Below, piece after piece: positions 7,831-15,944 of a stretch of 19,574 nucleotides of DNA (position 1 is the first letter of the stretch; each line of letters starts with the position of its first letter). A model generated the notes under the pieces. That model had not been told where the DNA came from and did not search any database. It was given only the letters and a program-made list of their open reading frames with translations. The stretch comes from JBQCHF01 sp051953655. GTDB lineage: Bacteria > Actinomycetota > Actinomycetes > Motilibacterales > Motilibacteraceae. Both the position numbers and the translations under genes were made by a program. The stretch covers positions 1 to 19,574 of the forward strand of contig JBQCIO010000309.1 in NCBI GenBank assembly GCA_051953655.1, in the 5' to 3' direction.

Positions 7831-9551
7831 CCCTCGCCCTTCCTGTCGCCCTTGCCGGGCTTCGTGCCGGACTTCTTCCCGTGCTCGCCCTGGGGGCCGT
7901 GCTTCGTGGTCGGGCCGGTCTGCGGCGCCTCCTGCGGCATCCGATCGACGAGACGCAGGGTGACCGTGGTTCCACGTGCAACCACGCCGGAGGGTTCCAG
8001 CGCGGCCACCGTACCGACCGGCCCGCCGCCGACCGTGCCGACGAGCCGCACGCCCAGCCCGAGCCGGGTCAGCTCGGCCTGCACGCGGTCGGCCGGCTGC
8101 CCGACGTAGTCGGCCGGGTCCAGCCGCACCGTCGAGGACGGGGTCGCGGTCGCCGAGGGGCGCTGCGGCGACGGGGTGCTCGCGGCGGGCCGGTTCGCGG
8201 CGCCGAGCAGGGCCCCGGCCACCAGGCCACCGAGCAGCAGGACGCCACCGGCCACCACTCCGAGCAGCAGCGGACGCCGGGCCCGATGAGCAGGATCGGC
8301 CGGGTCCGCTCCCGTCCCCGGTGCGGTCATCGGGGCAGCAGCCCCGGCCACCTCTGCGACCTCGGCGACCTCGGTCCCGTGGGCGGAGCCGTCCGGGACA
8401 GGCGGGACCGGCAGCACCGCCGTGGGCGCCGGCGGGTCGGCCTCGCGGGTGAGGCCGCTGGGCGGGTCGGCGGCGACCAGCCGGGCCCGGGCGGCCACCG
8501 CGGCCGCCCCGGCGGGCCGCTGCTGCGGGTCCTTGGCCAGCAGCCGCAGCACGAGCGCCCGCACCGCGGCGGGGACGTCGTCGGGCAGCGGCGGCACCGG
8601 GTCGCGGCCGTGCGCGAGCGCCACCGCGAGGTCGGTGTCGCCGACGAAGGGCTTGCGCCCGGCGAGGCACTCGTAGGCCACGACGCCGAGGGCGTAGAGG
8701 TCGCTGGCGGCGCTCGCCGGGCGGCCGGCCGCCAGCACCGGCGACAGGTAGGCGGCGGTGCCGACCAGCATCCCGGTGCGGGTGATCGACGCTGCGCCGG
8801 TGGCGCGGGCGATGCCGAAGTCGGTGACGACCACCCGCTGCCGGCCGCCCGGTCGCTGCGGCGGGTGGGTGGCCCCGGCATCGGCGGCCAGGAGCAGGTT
8901 GCCGGGCTTGACGTCGCGGTGGACGACGCCGACCGCGTGGGCGGCGGCCAGGGCGTCCGCGACCTCGGCCAGCAGCTGCAGGGTCCGCTCCCACCCCACC
9001 CGGCCCTCGCGGGCCAGCACCGCGGACAGCGGCTCGCCCTCGACCAGGTCCATGACCAGCCAGGCGGTGGCCGGCGGGCGGTCGGCGTCGAGGGCCGGCG
9101 CCGGGGCGCGCAGGTCGACCACGGTGTCGTCGGGGTCGGTCCCCAGGGGAGGGCGGGTGCTCGGGTGGGCGGCGTCGGCGCGGCCGCCGGCCGGCCCGTC
9201 GTGCTCGCTGCCCTTCCCGTTGTCGTGCTCGCCGTAGTCGTGGACGGTGGCGACGCCTGGGTGCCGCACCGCCGCCGCGTGCCGGGCCTCGGCGCGGAAC
9301 CGGGCCAGGAACTGCGGGTCGGCGGCCAGCTCGGGGCGCAGCAGCTTCACCGCCACCGGGCGGGTGAGGAGCTCGTCGGTGGCCCGCCAGATGGTGCCCA
9401 TGCCTCCGGCGGCGATCGGCTCCTCGAGCCGGTAGCGGTCGCCCAGCAGCAGCCCGGGGCGCGCCCCCGCGCTCGCACCGCCCTGCCAGGCACCGCTGCG
9501 CCGGGCGCTGCCCCGGCTCGCACCGCTGGACGTGGCCATCGCGGGGGTCAC
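7827..9551 (-). CDS. pknA: Ser/Thr protein kinase PknA, divergent, with one PASTA-like domain
   Basis: 574 aa from the GTG at 9551, which overlaps the pbpA stop by 4 bp; an ATG at 9539 would remove four residues. Kinase features are the loop AAGGMGTI, Lys69, HRDVKPGN (Asp213), DFG (Asp244) and SITRTGMLVGT. Oddities: about 50 extra Asp/Pro-rich residues at about 111-162 in the N-lobe between beta4 and beta5, a shorter insert before DFG (about 223-239), and SPVLAAG where SPEQ is expected, so the APE Glu is Val272. After a Pro-rich linker and a membrane helix (about 427-450), residues 477-537 form one PASTA-like repeat, and the tail is Lys/Gly-rich. Family members act with PknB on division and wall enzymes. 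Catalytic residues remain, so it is probably active. Confidence 0.92.
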
Positions 9552-11014
9552 CGCCCCCCGCCGAGCACGGCCTGCATGACCGCCCGGGCGATCGGGGCGG
9601 CCAGCTGGTTGCCGCTCACCTCGGTGGCCCCGCCCCCGTTCTCGATGACGACGGCGACGGCCACCCGGGCCTCCTGGCCGGCCGCGGCCGGGGCGAACGA
9701 GGTGAACCAGGCGTGCGGCTTCTTGCCGCCGCCGACCTGCGCGGTGCCGGTCTTGCCGGCCACCGGGATCCCCGGGATGCGCCCGTTGCTGCCGGTGCCG
9801 CGCTCGACGACCCCGATCATCATCTCCCGCACCTGCGCGGCGACCTGCGGGGTGACGGCGGTGCTCAGCGGGGTGGGGTCGGTGCGGTCCAGCACGGACA
9901 GGTCGGGCGCCTGCACCTCGCTGAGCAAGTAGGGCCGCATGACGACCCCGTTGTTCGCGATGCCGGCCGAGACCATCGCCATCTGCAGCGCGGTGGCCCG
10001 GGTGTCGAACTGGCCGATGGCCGACTGCGCCGTCTGCGGCGGGTTGAGGTCGGACGGGAAGACGCTCTTGGCCACCGGCAGGGGCACGGAGAGATCGGTG
10101 CCGAACCCGAACTTCTCCGCCTGCGCCTTGATGGCGTCCCCGCCCAGCGCGAGGCCCACCGCCCCGAAGGTGGTGTTGCAGGAGTAGGCCAGGGCCGTGG
10201 CGAGGTCGGTGGTGTCGCTGCCGGGCTGGCACTGCTTGTCGTTCTCGTTGGTGAGGTCGGCGCTGGTCTGGGGCAGGTCGAGCACGGCCGGGCCCGGCAC
10301 CTTGCTGCTCGGGCTGTACTGCCCGCTGGACAGCGCCGCCGCCAGCGTGACGATCTTGAACGTGGAGCCGGGCGGGTAGGTGCGGCTCAGGGCCCGGTTG
10401 AGCAGCGGCTCGCCGGGGTCGTCGTCGAGCTTCTTGTAGTTCGCCTCGATCTTCGCGGCGTCGTGGCTGCTCAGCACCGACGGGTCGAAGGACGGGCTGC
10501 TGGCCATGGCCAGGATGGCGCCGGTGCTCGGGTCGAGCGCCACCACCGCGCCCTTGCGCCCGGCCAGCCCGTCCACGGCGGCCTTCTGCGCGGCCGGGTT
10601 GAGGGTGAGGGTGACCGCGCCGCCCTGGGTCTCCCGCCCGGTCACCAGGTCGCCGATCCGCCGGACGAACAGGCGCGCGTCGGTGCCGGCCAGCACCGAG
10701 TTCTCGGTCTGCTCGATGCCGGTGGCGCCGTAGACGAAGGAGTAGAAGCCGGTGGCGTGGGCGTAGAGCGGGCCCTGCGGATAGGTGCGCAGATACTTGA
10801 GCGCGTCCTTGGTCGGGGTGGAGCGGGCCACCTCCTTGCCGGCCACCAGGATCGGCCCGCGCTTGCGGTCGTACTCGTCGAGCAGCGTGCGGGAGTTGCC
10901 CGAGGCGTTGCGCAGGTCCGGTGCCTCGACCGCCTGGATCCAGTTCGCGTTGATGAGCAGGGCCGCGAACAGGACCATGACGACGGCGGCCATGCGCCGC
11001 AGCGGGCGGTTCAC
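9548..11014 (-). CDS. pbpA: Class B penicillin-binding protein (transpeptidase) PbpA
   Basis: 488 aa, the usual size of actinobacterial PbpA. It crosslinks peptidoglycan and pairs with the SEDS polymerase encoded upstream. It has an N-terminal membrane anchor at about 9-24 and a dimerisation/pedestal region. The transpeptidase domain (about 153-485) carries all three motifs: STFK with nucleophile Ser217, SCN at 278-280 and KTGT at 421-424. The N-terminus VNRPLRRMAAVVMVLFAALLINANW is typical of PbpA rather than FtsI. The GTG start overlaps the rodA stop (GTGA). In mycobacteria PbpA is a PknB substrate required for division, which agrees with the shared operon. Confidence 0.96.
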   Translation of the reverse strand: MNRPLRRMAAVVMVLFAALLINANWIQAVEAPDLRNASGNSRTLLDEYDRKRGPILVAGKEVARSTPTKDALKYLRTYPQGPLYAHATGFYSFVYGATGIEQTENSVLAGTDARLFVRRIGDLVTGRETQGGAVTLTLNPAAQKAAVDGLAGRKGAVVALDPSTGAILAMASSPSFDPSVLSSHDAAKIEANYKKLDDDPGEPLLNRALSRTYPPGSTFKIVTLAAALSSGQYSPSSKVPGPAVLDLPQTSADLTNENDKQCQPGSDTTDLATALAYSCNTTFGAVGLALGGDAIKAQAEKFGFGTDLSVPLPVAKSVFPSDLNPPQTAQSAIGQFDTRATALQMAMVSAGIANNGVVMRPYLLSEVQAPDLSVLDRTDPTPLSTAVTPQVAAQVREMMIGVVERGTGSNGRIPGIPVAGKTGTAQVGGGKKPHAWFTSFAPAAAGQEARVAVAVVIENGGGATEVSGNQLAAPIARAVMQAVLGGGR

Positions 11015-12432
11015 AGCCGCACCACCTGGGTGACGGCGTCCTGGGCCGGCGGTGCCGGGGTGGCGGCCGGCCGGCGGGCGGCGTCGCTGATCCGCAGCAG
11101 CAGCGCGATGAGCACCCAGTTGGCCACCAGCGACGACCCGCCGTAGGACAGGAACGGGGTGGTGAGGCCGGTCAGCGGGATGAGCCGCGTGACCCCGCCC
11201 ACCACGACGAAGACCTGGATGGCCAGGATGAACGACAGGCCCGCGGCCAGCAGCGTGCCGAAGGCGTCGCGCGCGGCGATGGCGGTGCGCAGGCCGCGCT
11301 CGACCAGCACGCCGTAGAGCAGCAGCAGCGCCATCAACCCGGTGAGCCCCAGCTCCTCGCCGGCGGTGGTGACGATGAAGTCGGTGTTGGCGAAGGGCAC
11401 CAGGTCCGGCCGCCCCTGGCCCAGCCCGGTGCCGAGGATGCCGCCGGCAGCCAGCCCGTAGAGGCCCTGCACCAGCTGGTAGGCGCTGCCCTGGGCCTGC
11501 TCGAACGGATGCAGCCAGATCTCGACCCGGGTGCGCACGTGGCCGAAGGCGTGGAAGGCCGCGAAGCCGCCGAGCGCGATGAGCAGCGCGCCGATGATCA
11601 GCCACGAGCGCCGCTCGGTGGCGACGTAGAGCAGCATGACGAAGGCGCCGAAGAAGAGCACCGAGGTGCCCAGGTCGCGCTCGAAGACGAGGATGCCGAG
11701 GCACACCACCCACACCACGAGGATGGGTCCGAGGTCGCGCCCGCGGGGCAGGTCGACGCCGAGCACCCGGCGCCGGGCCAGGGCCAGCACGTCGCGCTTG
11801 ACCACGAGGTAACCGGCGAAGAACACCATCAGGACGATCTTGGCGGCCTCGCCCGGCTGGAACGAGAACGGGCCGACCCGGATCCAGATGTTGGAGCCGT
11901 TGACCGTCGAGCCCAGGCCCGGCACGAGCGGGAGCAGCAGCAGGGCGATGCCCAGCGCCATCGAGATGTAGGTGAACCGCTGCAGGATGCGGTGGTCCTT
12001 GAGCAGGACCAGGACGGCCACGAACAGGGCCACGCCCAGCGCGGTCCAGACGATCTGGCTCGCGGCGTCGGCGCTCGGCGTGGGACGTCCGGCGCGGGCC
12101 GCGCGCGCGGCGTGGGCGAGGTCGAGGCGGTAGATCATGACCAGGCCCAGGCCGTTGAGCAGCGCGGCGGTCGGGAGGATGACCGGGTCGGCGTAGCGGG
12201 CCCAGCGGCGCACGACCAGGTGCGCGGCCAGCAGCAGCACGGCGAAGCCGGCGCCGTAGCGGGCGATGTCGGCCGGCACCTTGCCCTCCACCGCCAGGCC
12301 GACCTGGGCGAACGCGGCGAGCGAGAGCAGCAGGGCGAAGACGAGCAGCACCAGCTCGGCCCCCCGCCGGCTGCGGGCGGCGGCCGGGGTGACGGTGGTG
12401 GCGCTCACCACGCGGCTGATCGCGGCGCTCAT
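11011..12432 (-). CDS. rodA: SEDS-family peptidoglycan glycosyltransferase RodA/FtsW
   Basis: 473 aa, an integral membrane protein with at least ten hydrophobic helices. SEDS signatures are FSFQPGEAAKIVLMVFFAGYL (about 189-209), ERDLGTSVLFFG (251-262) with Asp253 at the essential catalytic position, TTAGEELGLTG (355-365) and TPFLSYGGSSLVANW (425-439). It polymerises lipid II outside the membrane with PbpA. The ATG at 12432 is chosen because homology starts nearby and because the repaired pstP stop gives an ATGA overlap, as at the other operon junctions. In the sequence as given, the frame upstream of this ATG is open right through pstP, so a PstP-RodA fusion would be read unless the pstP frame is shifted. 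Confidence 0.96.
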   Translation of the reverse strand: MSAAISRVVSATTVTPAAARSRRGAELVLLVFALLLSLAAFAQVGLAVEGKVPADIARYGAGFAVLLLAAHLVVRRWARYADPVILPTAALLNGLGLVMIYRLDLAHAARAARAGRPTPSADAASQIVWTALGVALFVAVLVLLKDHRILQRFTYISMALGIALLLLPLVPGLGSTVNGSNIWIRVGPFSFQPGEAAKIVLMVFFAGYLVVKRDVLALARRRVLGVDLPRGRDLGPILVVWVVCLGILVFERDLGTSVLFFGAFVMLLYVATERRSWLIIGALLIALGGFAAFHAFGHVRTRVEIWLHPFEQAQGSAYQLVQGLYGLAAGGILGTGLGQGRPDLVPFANTDFIVTTAGEELGLTGLMALLLLYGVLVERGLRTAIAARDAFGTLLAAGLSFILAIQVFVVVGGVTRLIPLTGLTTPFLSYGGSSLVANWVLIALLLRISDAARRPAATPAPPAQDAVTQVVRL

Positions 12433-13845
12433 CGGGCCGCTCCGGCGCTCGCCCCGACGGTGGCTCCGGTGTCCTGCGGGCTGGCCGCGGGCTTGCCGGC
12501 CCCGCCGCCCGCCGTGGGCAGCGCCGTGCCGGCCGCGCGGGAGGTGGGGGTCGGGGAGGAGGTGGGGGTCGAGGACGGCGAGGGCAGCGGCGTGGGGGGT
12601 GCCGGCGAGCCCGGGGTCGGGGCGCTCGCCGGTGCGCGCCTCCTGCTCGAGCAGGCCGACGATCCGCTGCGCGTCGGCCAGGCTGCGGGCGGTGATGCCG
12701 TCGCGCACGCGGGTGCGGCTGTAGTCCGACAGCGCGTCCAGCGACACGGTGGACTGCGACTCGAGCCGGGAGACGCGCAGTCCGAGCAGGTCCTGCGGCA
12801 GGCCGCGGAAGACGGCCACCCGGTCCTGGTGCGCGCCGACGTAGTACTGGCTGCGCGCCCAGGCCGTGCCGCCCCACGCCAGCGCGCCGAGCAGCAGCAC
12901 GGCGAGCGCCCCGAGCAGGCCCCGGCGCAGCCAGCGCCCGCCCCGCCGGGAGTCCTCGGGCCCGTCCGCGGCCGCGGCGTCCTCCGCATCGTCGGCCGTC
13001 CCGTTCGAGGCCCGGCGCAGGGCGGCTGCCCGCTCGGCGGCCCCGGTGCCGCGCTCGCGGTCGTAGCGCACCGGGCCGCTCGCCACCGCGCCGACCACGC
13101 TGGGCACGGTGGACGGGCTGGTCTCGACGTCGACGACGTCGGCCACGATGACGGTGACGTTGTCCGGCGCGCCCCCGCGCAGGGCGAGGTCGACCAGGGC
13201 GTCGGCCGCGGCGTCGGTGTCGGCGGTGCCGACCAGGGTGCGGTGGAGCGTCTCGTCGCTGACGACGCCGGTGAGGCCGTCGCTGCACAGCAGCCAGCGG
13301 TCGCCCTTGCGCATCTCGCGCACCGAGAGGTCGAGCTCGACCGGGTCCTGGCCCTGCAGCGCGTTGAGGATGAGGTTGCGCTGCGGGTGCGAGCCCGCGT
13401 CCTCCTTGGAGATGCGGCCCTCGTCCACCAGCGTCTGCACGAACGTGTGGTCGCGGGTGACCTGCACCAGCTCGCCCTCGCGCAGCAGGTAGCAGCGGGA
13501 GTCGCCGACGTGCACCAGCCCGACGCGGGGCCCGGCGCGCAGCAGCGCGGTGAGGGTGGTGCCCATGCCGGCCAGGGCGGGGTCGCCCTCGACCATGTCG
13601 TGCAGGTGGGCGTTGGCGGTCTCGACCGCGGTGGCGAGCCGGTCGAGCAGGTCGGGCCCGGGCGAGTCCTCGTCCAGGGCGGCCAGGCTGGCCACGGCCA
13701 CCGAGCTGGCCACCTCGCCGGCCGCGTGCCCGCCCATGCCGTCGGCCACCACGAGCAGCCGGGGCCCGGCGTAGCCGGAGTCCTCGTTGCCGTCGCGGAG
13801 CAGGCCGACGTCGGAGCGGGCCGCGAACCGCAGCGCGAGAGGCAC
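12429..13845 (-). CDS. pstP: PP2C-type Ser/Thr phosphatase PstP, apparently frameshifted near its 3' end
   Basis: It removes phosphate from PknA/PknB and their substrates. From the GTG at 13845, the PP2C domain (about 1-240) has SDVGLLRDGNEDS, VVADGMGGHAAGE (Asp35), VGDSRCYLL, TRDHT, CSDGLTG (Asp189) and PDNVTVIV, the metal-binding set. A membrane helix is at about 306-328, then an outside segment with SRTRVRDGITARSLADAQRIVGLLEQEARTG. At a run of six G (12594-12599; six C on the coding strand) the frame must skip one base. The given frame then becomes His/Arg-rich without a stop and enters rodA. The +1 frame gives a normal Pro/Ser/Thr tail (PTPLPSPSSTPTSSPTPTS) and stops at 12429 in an ATGA overlap. 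The repaired length is 471 aa. A sequencing error or slippage is likely. Confidence 0.88.
12594..12599 (-). other. Six-base homopolymer at the pstP frame break
   Basis: Six G on plus (six C on the pstP strand). Five C would join residue Thr416 of PstP directly to the Pro/Thr-rich tail in frame. The exact site is inferred: any single-base gain between about 12594 and 12625 would give nearly the same result. Confidence 0.6.
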
Positions 13846-13853
13846 CCGGGGCC

Positions 13854-14366
13854 CTACTTCCGCAGCTCGACGACGGTCTTGCCGACCCGCACGGGGACGC
13901 CGAGCGGCACGGGCGTGGGGGCGGTGACCTTCTGCCGGTCCAGGTAGGTGCCGTTGGTCGAGCCGAGGTCCTCGACGAACCAGCGGCCCTCCTGCGGGAA
14001 CAGCCGGGCGTGCCGGCCCGAGGCGTAGTCGTCGTCGAGCACCAGCGTGGAGTCCTGGGCCCGGCCGATGGTGACCGGCACCTCGCCCAGGCGCAGGCTG
14101 GTGCCGGCCAGCGACCCCGCGGTGACCACGAGGACGCTCGGCTCGCCGCGGCCGCGGGCACCGCGGGCCGGCCGGGCGGGCTTGACCGGCTTGGCCGGCT
14201 TGGGCGCCTTCCCGGCCCGCGCCGGTGCCGCGCCGTTGCGCCCGGCCACCTTGGTGCCGAACAGGTCGCTGCGCATGACCGACACCGCGGTGAGGACGAA
14301 CAGCCACAGCACGGCGAGGAAGCCGAGCTTGATGATCGTGAGGGTGAGCTCGGAGACGTTGGCCAT
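13854..14366 (-). CDS. fhaB: FHA-domain membrane protein FhaB (FipA)
   Basis: 170 aa. An N-terminal membrane helix (about 9-30) is followed by a Lys/Pro/Ala-rich linker (about 45-74, PKPAKPVKPARPARG). A C-terminal FHA phosphothreonine-binding domain (about 77-168) has Gly101-Arg102, SGRH (Ser116, His119) and GSTNGT (Ser136, Asn138). In mycobacteria FhaB/FipA links PknA signalling with FtsZ/FtsQ. The ATG directly follows the fhaA TAG with no spacer, and the stop lies 8 bases before pstP. The FHA domain retains all phosphopeptide-binding residues. Confidence 0.95.
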   Translation of the reverse strand: MANVSELTLTIIKLGFLAVLWLFVLTAVSVMRSDLFGTKVAGRNGAAPARAGKAPKPAKPVKPARPARGARGRGEPSVLVVTAGSLAGTSLRLGEVPVTIGRAQDSTLVLDDDYASGRHARLFPQEGRWFVEDLGSTNGTYLDRQKVTAPTPVPLGVPVRVGKTVVELRK

Positions 14367-15092
14367 CTAGCGCCCGCCCGCCCCGGCTGCGTCGGCGCTG
14401 CCGCCGACCGTGCGGAAGACCAGCTCGGTGCTGCCCAGCCGCACGACCGACCCCTCGGTGAGCGGTGCTCGGTCGGTGCGGGCCCCGTCCACCGTGAGGC
14501 CGTTGGTGGAGCCGAGGTCGCTGACCTGGGCCGAGCCGTCGGGGGTGACCAGCACCTCGGCGTGCCGACGGGAGACGCCGGGGTCGTCCAGGCGGAGGTC
14601 GACGTCGGTGCCGCGGCCGATCACGGTGACCGCCCCGACCAGGGAGAAGCGCTGGCCGTTGACCTCGAGCCACGGCCGGACGGCGGCGGTGCGGGCGGTG
14701 GGCGGCCCGGCGGTGGCGACCGCGCCGGCCTGCGCCGCGCTGCGGACCCGGAAGATGCCGGTGTCGAGGTCGTCGACCAGCTCGAGGTCCACGCCCACCG
14801 GGCCGACGAAGCTGTAGCCCTGCTCCTCGGCGTGCTCGCGGACCATGGCGGACAGCTCGGCGCCCAGCGGCTCGGCGTAGGGGGACAGCCGGTCGTAGTC
14901 GTGCCGGCCCAGCTCGACGGCGAACGTGTTGGGCACGAGCGTGCGCTCGCGGCCGATCGCGGCCCGGTCGTCGAGCTCGCGCTGGAGCGCGCTGGCCACC
15001 TCGACCGGCTGGACCTCGGCCCGGAACGCCTTGCTGAAGGGCCGGTTGACCAGCTCCTCGAGGCGACGCTCGAAGCGCTGCAGCACCCCCAC
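14367..15092 (-). CDS. fhaA: FHA-domain protein FhaA with DUF3662 N-terminal domain
   Basis: 241 aa. The N-terminal DUF3662 domain (about 1-118) begins VGVLQRFERRLEELVNRPF and includes EVQPVEVASALQREL. A short linker leads to a C-terminal FHA domain (about 141-228) with Gly159-Arg160, SRRH (Ser174, His177) and GSTNG (Ser195, Asn197). FhaA binds phosphorylated partners such as the MviN pseudokinase domain in mycobacteria and restrains wall synthesis. M. tuberculosis FhaA is about twice as long because of a long disordered linker; this form lacks it. The GTG at 15092 has a perfect AGGAGG five bases upstream and gives the family N-terminus. It is the first gene of the seven-gene operon. Confidence 0.95.
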   Translation of the reverse strand: MGVLQRFERRLEELVNRPFSKAFRAEVQPVEVASALQRELDDRAAIGRERTLVPNTFAVELGRHDYDRLSPYAEPLGAELSAMVREHAEEQGYSFVGPVGVDLELVDDLDTGIFRVRSAAQAGAVATAGPPTARTAAVRPWLEVNGQRFSLVGAVTVIGRGTDVDLRLDDPGVSRRHAEVLVTPDGSAQVSDLGSTNGLTVDGARTDRAPLTEGSVVRLGSTELVFRTVGGSADAAGAGGR

Positions 15093-15357
15093 GCCCACCT
15101 CCTCCGACGTCCGTCCCGTGCCTGCTGCCGTCCTGGCGCGCTCAGCCCGGCAGGCCTGGTCGGCCTGCCTGTCCAGGCGGTACCCCGGCGGCCTCGGCCC
15201 GACACGGACGAGCCACCGACCGCACCGAGGGCACCCGGACCGACGACGCACCGGGGCCTGCGGCGGTTCCCCGCGGTGCCTCAAGAGAGGTCATGAGGCG
15301 CCCGCCATCAGGCCGTGCAGCGATCGTATCGGGGTGAGCGGAGGGGCTCCCCGCTCG
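15093..15357 (-). promoter_or_regulatory. Upstream region of the fhaA-pknB operon
   Basis: The operon promoter should lie here, divergent from the tRNA. A TACGAT on the minus strand (15323-15328) resembles a -10 hexamer, but no -35 is clear and it would leave a leader of over 200 bases. No gene is seen; the fhaA reading frame stays open upstream, but family homology starts at 15092. Confidence 0.3.
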
Positions 15358-15366
15358 TGCTAGCCT
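15358..15366 (+). promoter_or_regulatory. Extended -10 element for tRNA-Leu
   Basis: TGC-TAGCCT has the extended TGN motif and a TANNNT hexamer ending 11 bases before the tRNA. No -35 consensus is visible. Just upstream is GAGCGG (15336-15341) with its inverted copy CCGCTC (15351-15356), overlapping the -35 area. Confidence 0.45.
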
Positions 15367-15377
15367 GAGGCCCGCTC

Positions 15378-15464
15378 GCGCGAGTGGCGGAATAGGCAGA
15401 CGCGCACGGTTCAGGTCCGTGTACTCGAAAGGGTGTGGGGGTTCAACTCCCCCCTCGCGCACCA
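15378..15464 (+). tRNA. tRNA-Leu (CAG)
   Basis: A full cloverleaf is visible. The acceptor stem is GCGCGAG/CTCGCGC with discriminator A and an encoded CCA (15462-15464). The anticodon stem is CACGG/CCGTG around loop TTCAGGT, giving anticodon CAG at 15412-15414, which reads CUG, the dominant Leu codon in this genome. The long variable arm (ACTC-GAAA-GGGT) marks a class II tRNA. The T arm is GGGGG-TTCAACT-CCCCC. Confidence 0.97.
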
Positions 15465-15471
15465 CCGACGA

Positions 15472-15499
15472 GGGCTCCCGACCAGCTGGTCGGGGGCCC
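15472..15499 (+). terminator. Terminator after tRNA-Leu
   Basis: The stem is GGGCTCCCGACC/GGTCGGGGGCCC, 12 bp with one G-U pair, with loop AGCT. It begins 8 bases after the tRNA CCA and is followed by TTCGCG. It is the best terminator candidate in this part of the window. Confidence 0.8.
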
Positions 15500-15772
15500 T
15501 TCGCGCGTCCGGCCCGGGTCGTCGAAGGACCGGGCATCTGACCCTCAGGCGCTACCGGCCGACGCCGTGCCGAGCTCCAGGATCAGCACCCGCACACCGT
15601 CGGCGCACCCGTCCGCGCCGCTCCGGCGCGTCCGCGTTAGCGCACCTGTGCGGGTGAACACCAAGGCCGATCGGATCGGCCGATGCGCTCAGGCGACTCT
15701 TCGGCACTGCCGATGATGCGTTCGGTCGCGCCACATCGGGCGGCCAGGCCGCGGACGCCGAGTCCTGCCACC
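15500..15772 (+). promoter_or_regulatory. Noncoding region before the riboswitch, with a palindrome
   Basis: There is no credible gene here. A near-perfect palindrome, GGCCGATC-G-GATCGGCC, lies at 15665-15681 and could be an operator. CACC/GGTG and GCGCAC/GTGCG hairpin halves lie near 15638-15654. The promoter for the riboswitch transcript should be here, but I cannot pick a convincing -10/-35 pair. Confidence 0.35.
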
Positions 15773-15927
15773 GCGCGCCTCGGAGCACACGGAACGCGTG
15801 GGCGGGAGCGGGGATCGCAGTAAGGCGGAGCGGCGCGAGCCGGTCCTCGGGGTGAAGCCGCGGTGCGAGCCACGGCCGGGTGAGCCTCCCGACCCGAACC
15901 CGACAGCGACCCTCCTCGCAGGCGTGC
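15773..15927 (+). ncRNA. ydaO-yuaA type c-di-AMP riboswitch
   Basis: Conserved elements of the ydaO aptamer appear in order. P1 5' strand GCGCGCCT (15773-15780) pairs with AGGCGTGC (15920-15927), 8 bp with one G-U. The core is GGGGAT (15810-15815), GGGGTGAAG (15849-15857), CCCGAACCCGACAGC (15893-15907) and CTCGCAGGCG (15915-15924). Compare the B. subtilis ydaO blocks GGGGACCCA, GGGGUGAAUCC, CCCGAAUCCGUCAGC and CUCGUAAGCG. This aptamer binds c-di-AMP and usually switches expression off; in actinobacteria it commonly precedes secreted wall hydrolases. The ribosome site GGAGG (15930-15934) comes three bases after P1, so control of translation initiation or of termination is plausible. Confidence 0.8.
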
Positions 15928-15944
15928 CGGAGGAACCACGAACC

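Noticed and set aside
11509..13947. Long plus-strand open frame opposite rodA and pstP
   Set aside because: It is an antisense shadow typical of high-GC coding DNA (Gln/His/Gly/Arg-rich, no domains); the minus strand carries recognised genes throughout.
15378..15464. tRNA-Leu as an integration (att) site
   Set aside because: No integrase gene and no repeated copy of the tRNA 3' end in the window.
15435..15716. Small plus-strand open frames starting inside the tRNA
   Set aside because: They begin within tRNA-Leu, cross its terminator and have no ribosome site or protein-like composition.
15798..15944. N-terminal extension of the GH25 lysozyme from an ATG at 15798
   Set aside because: It would lie inside the riboswitch and put about 49 non-homologous residues ahead of the signal peptide.
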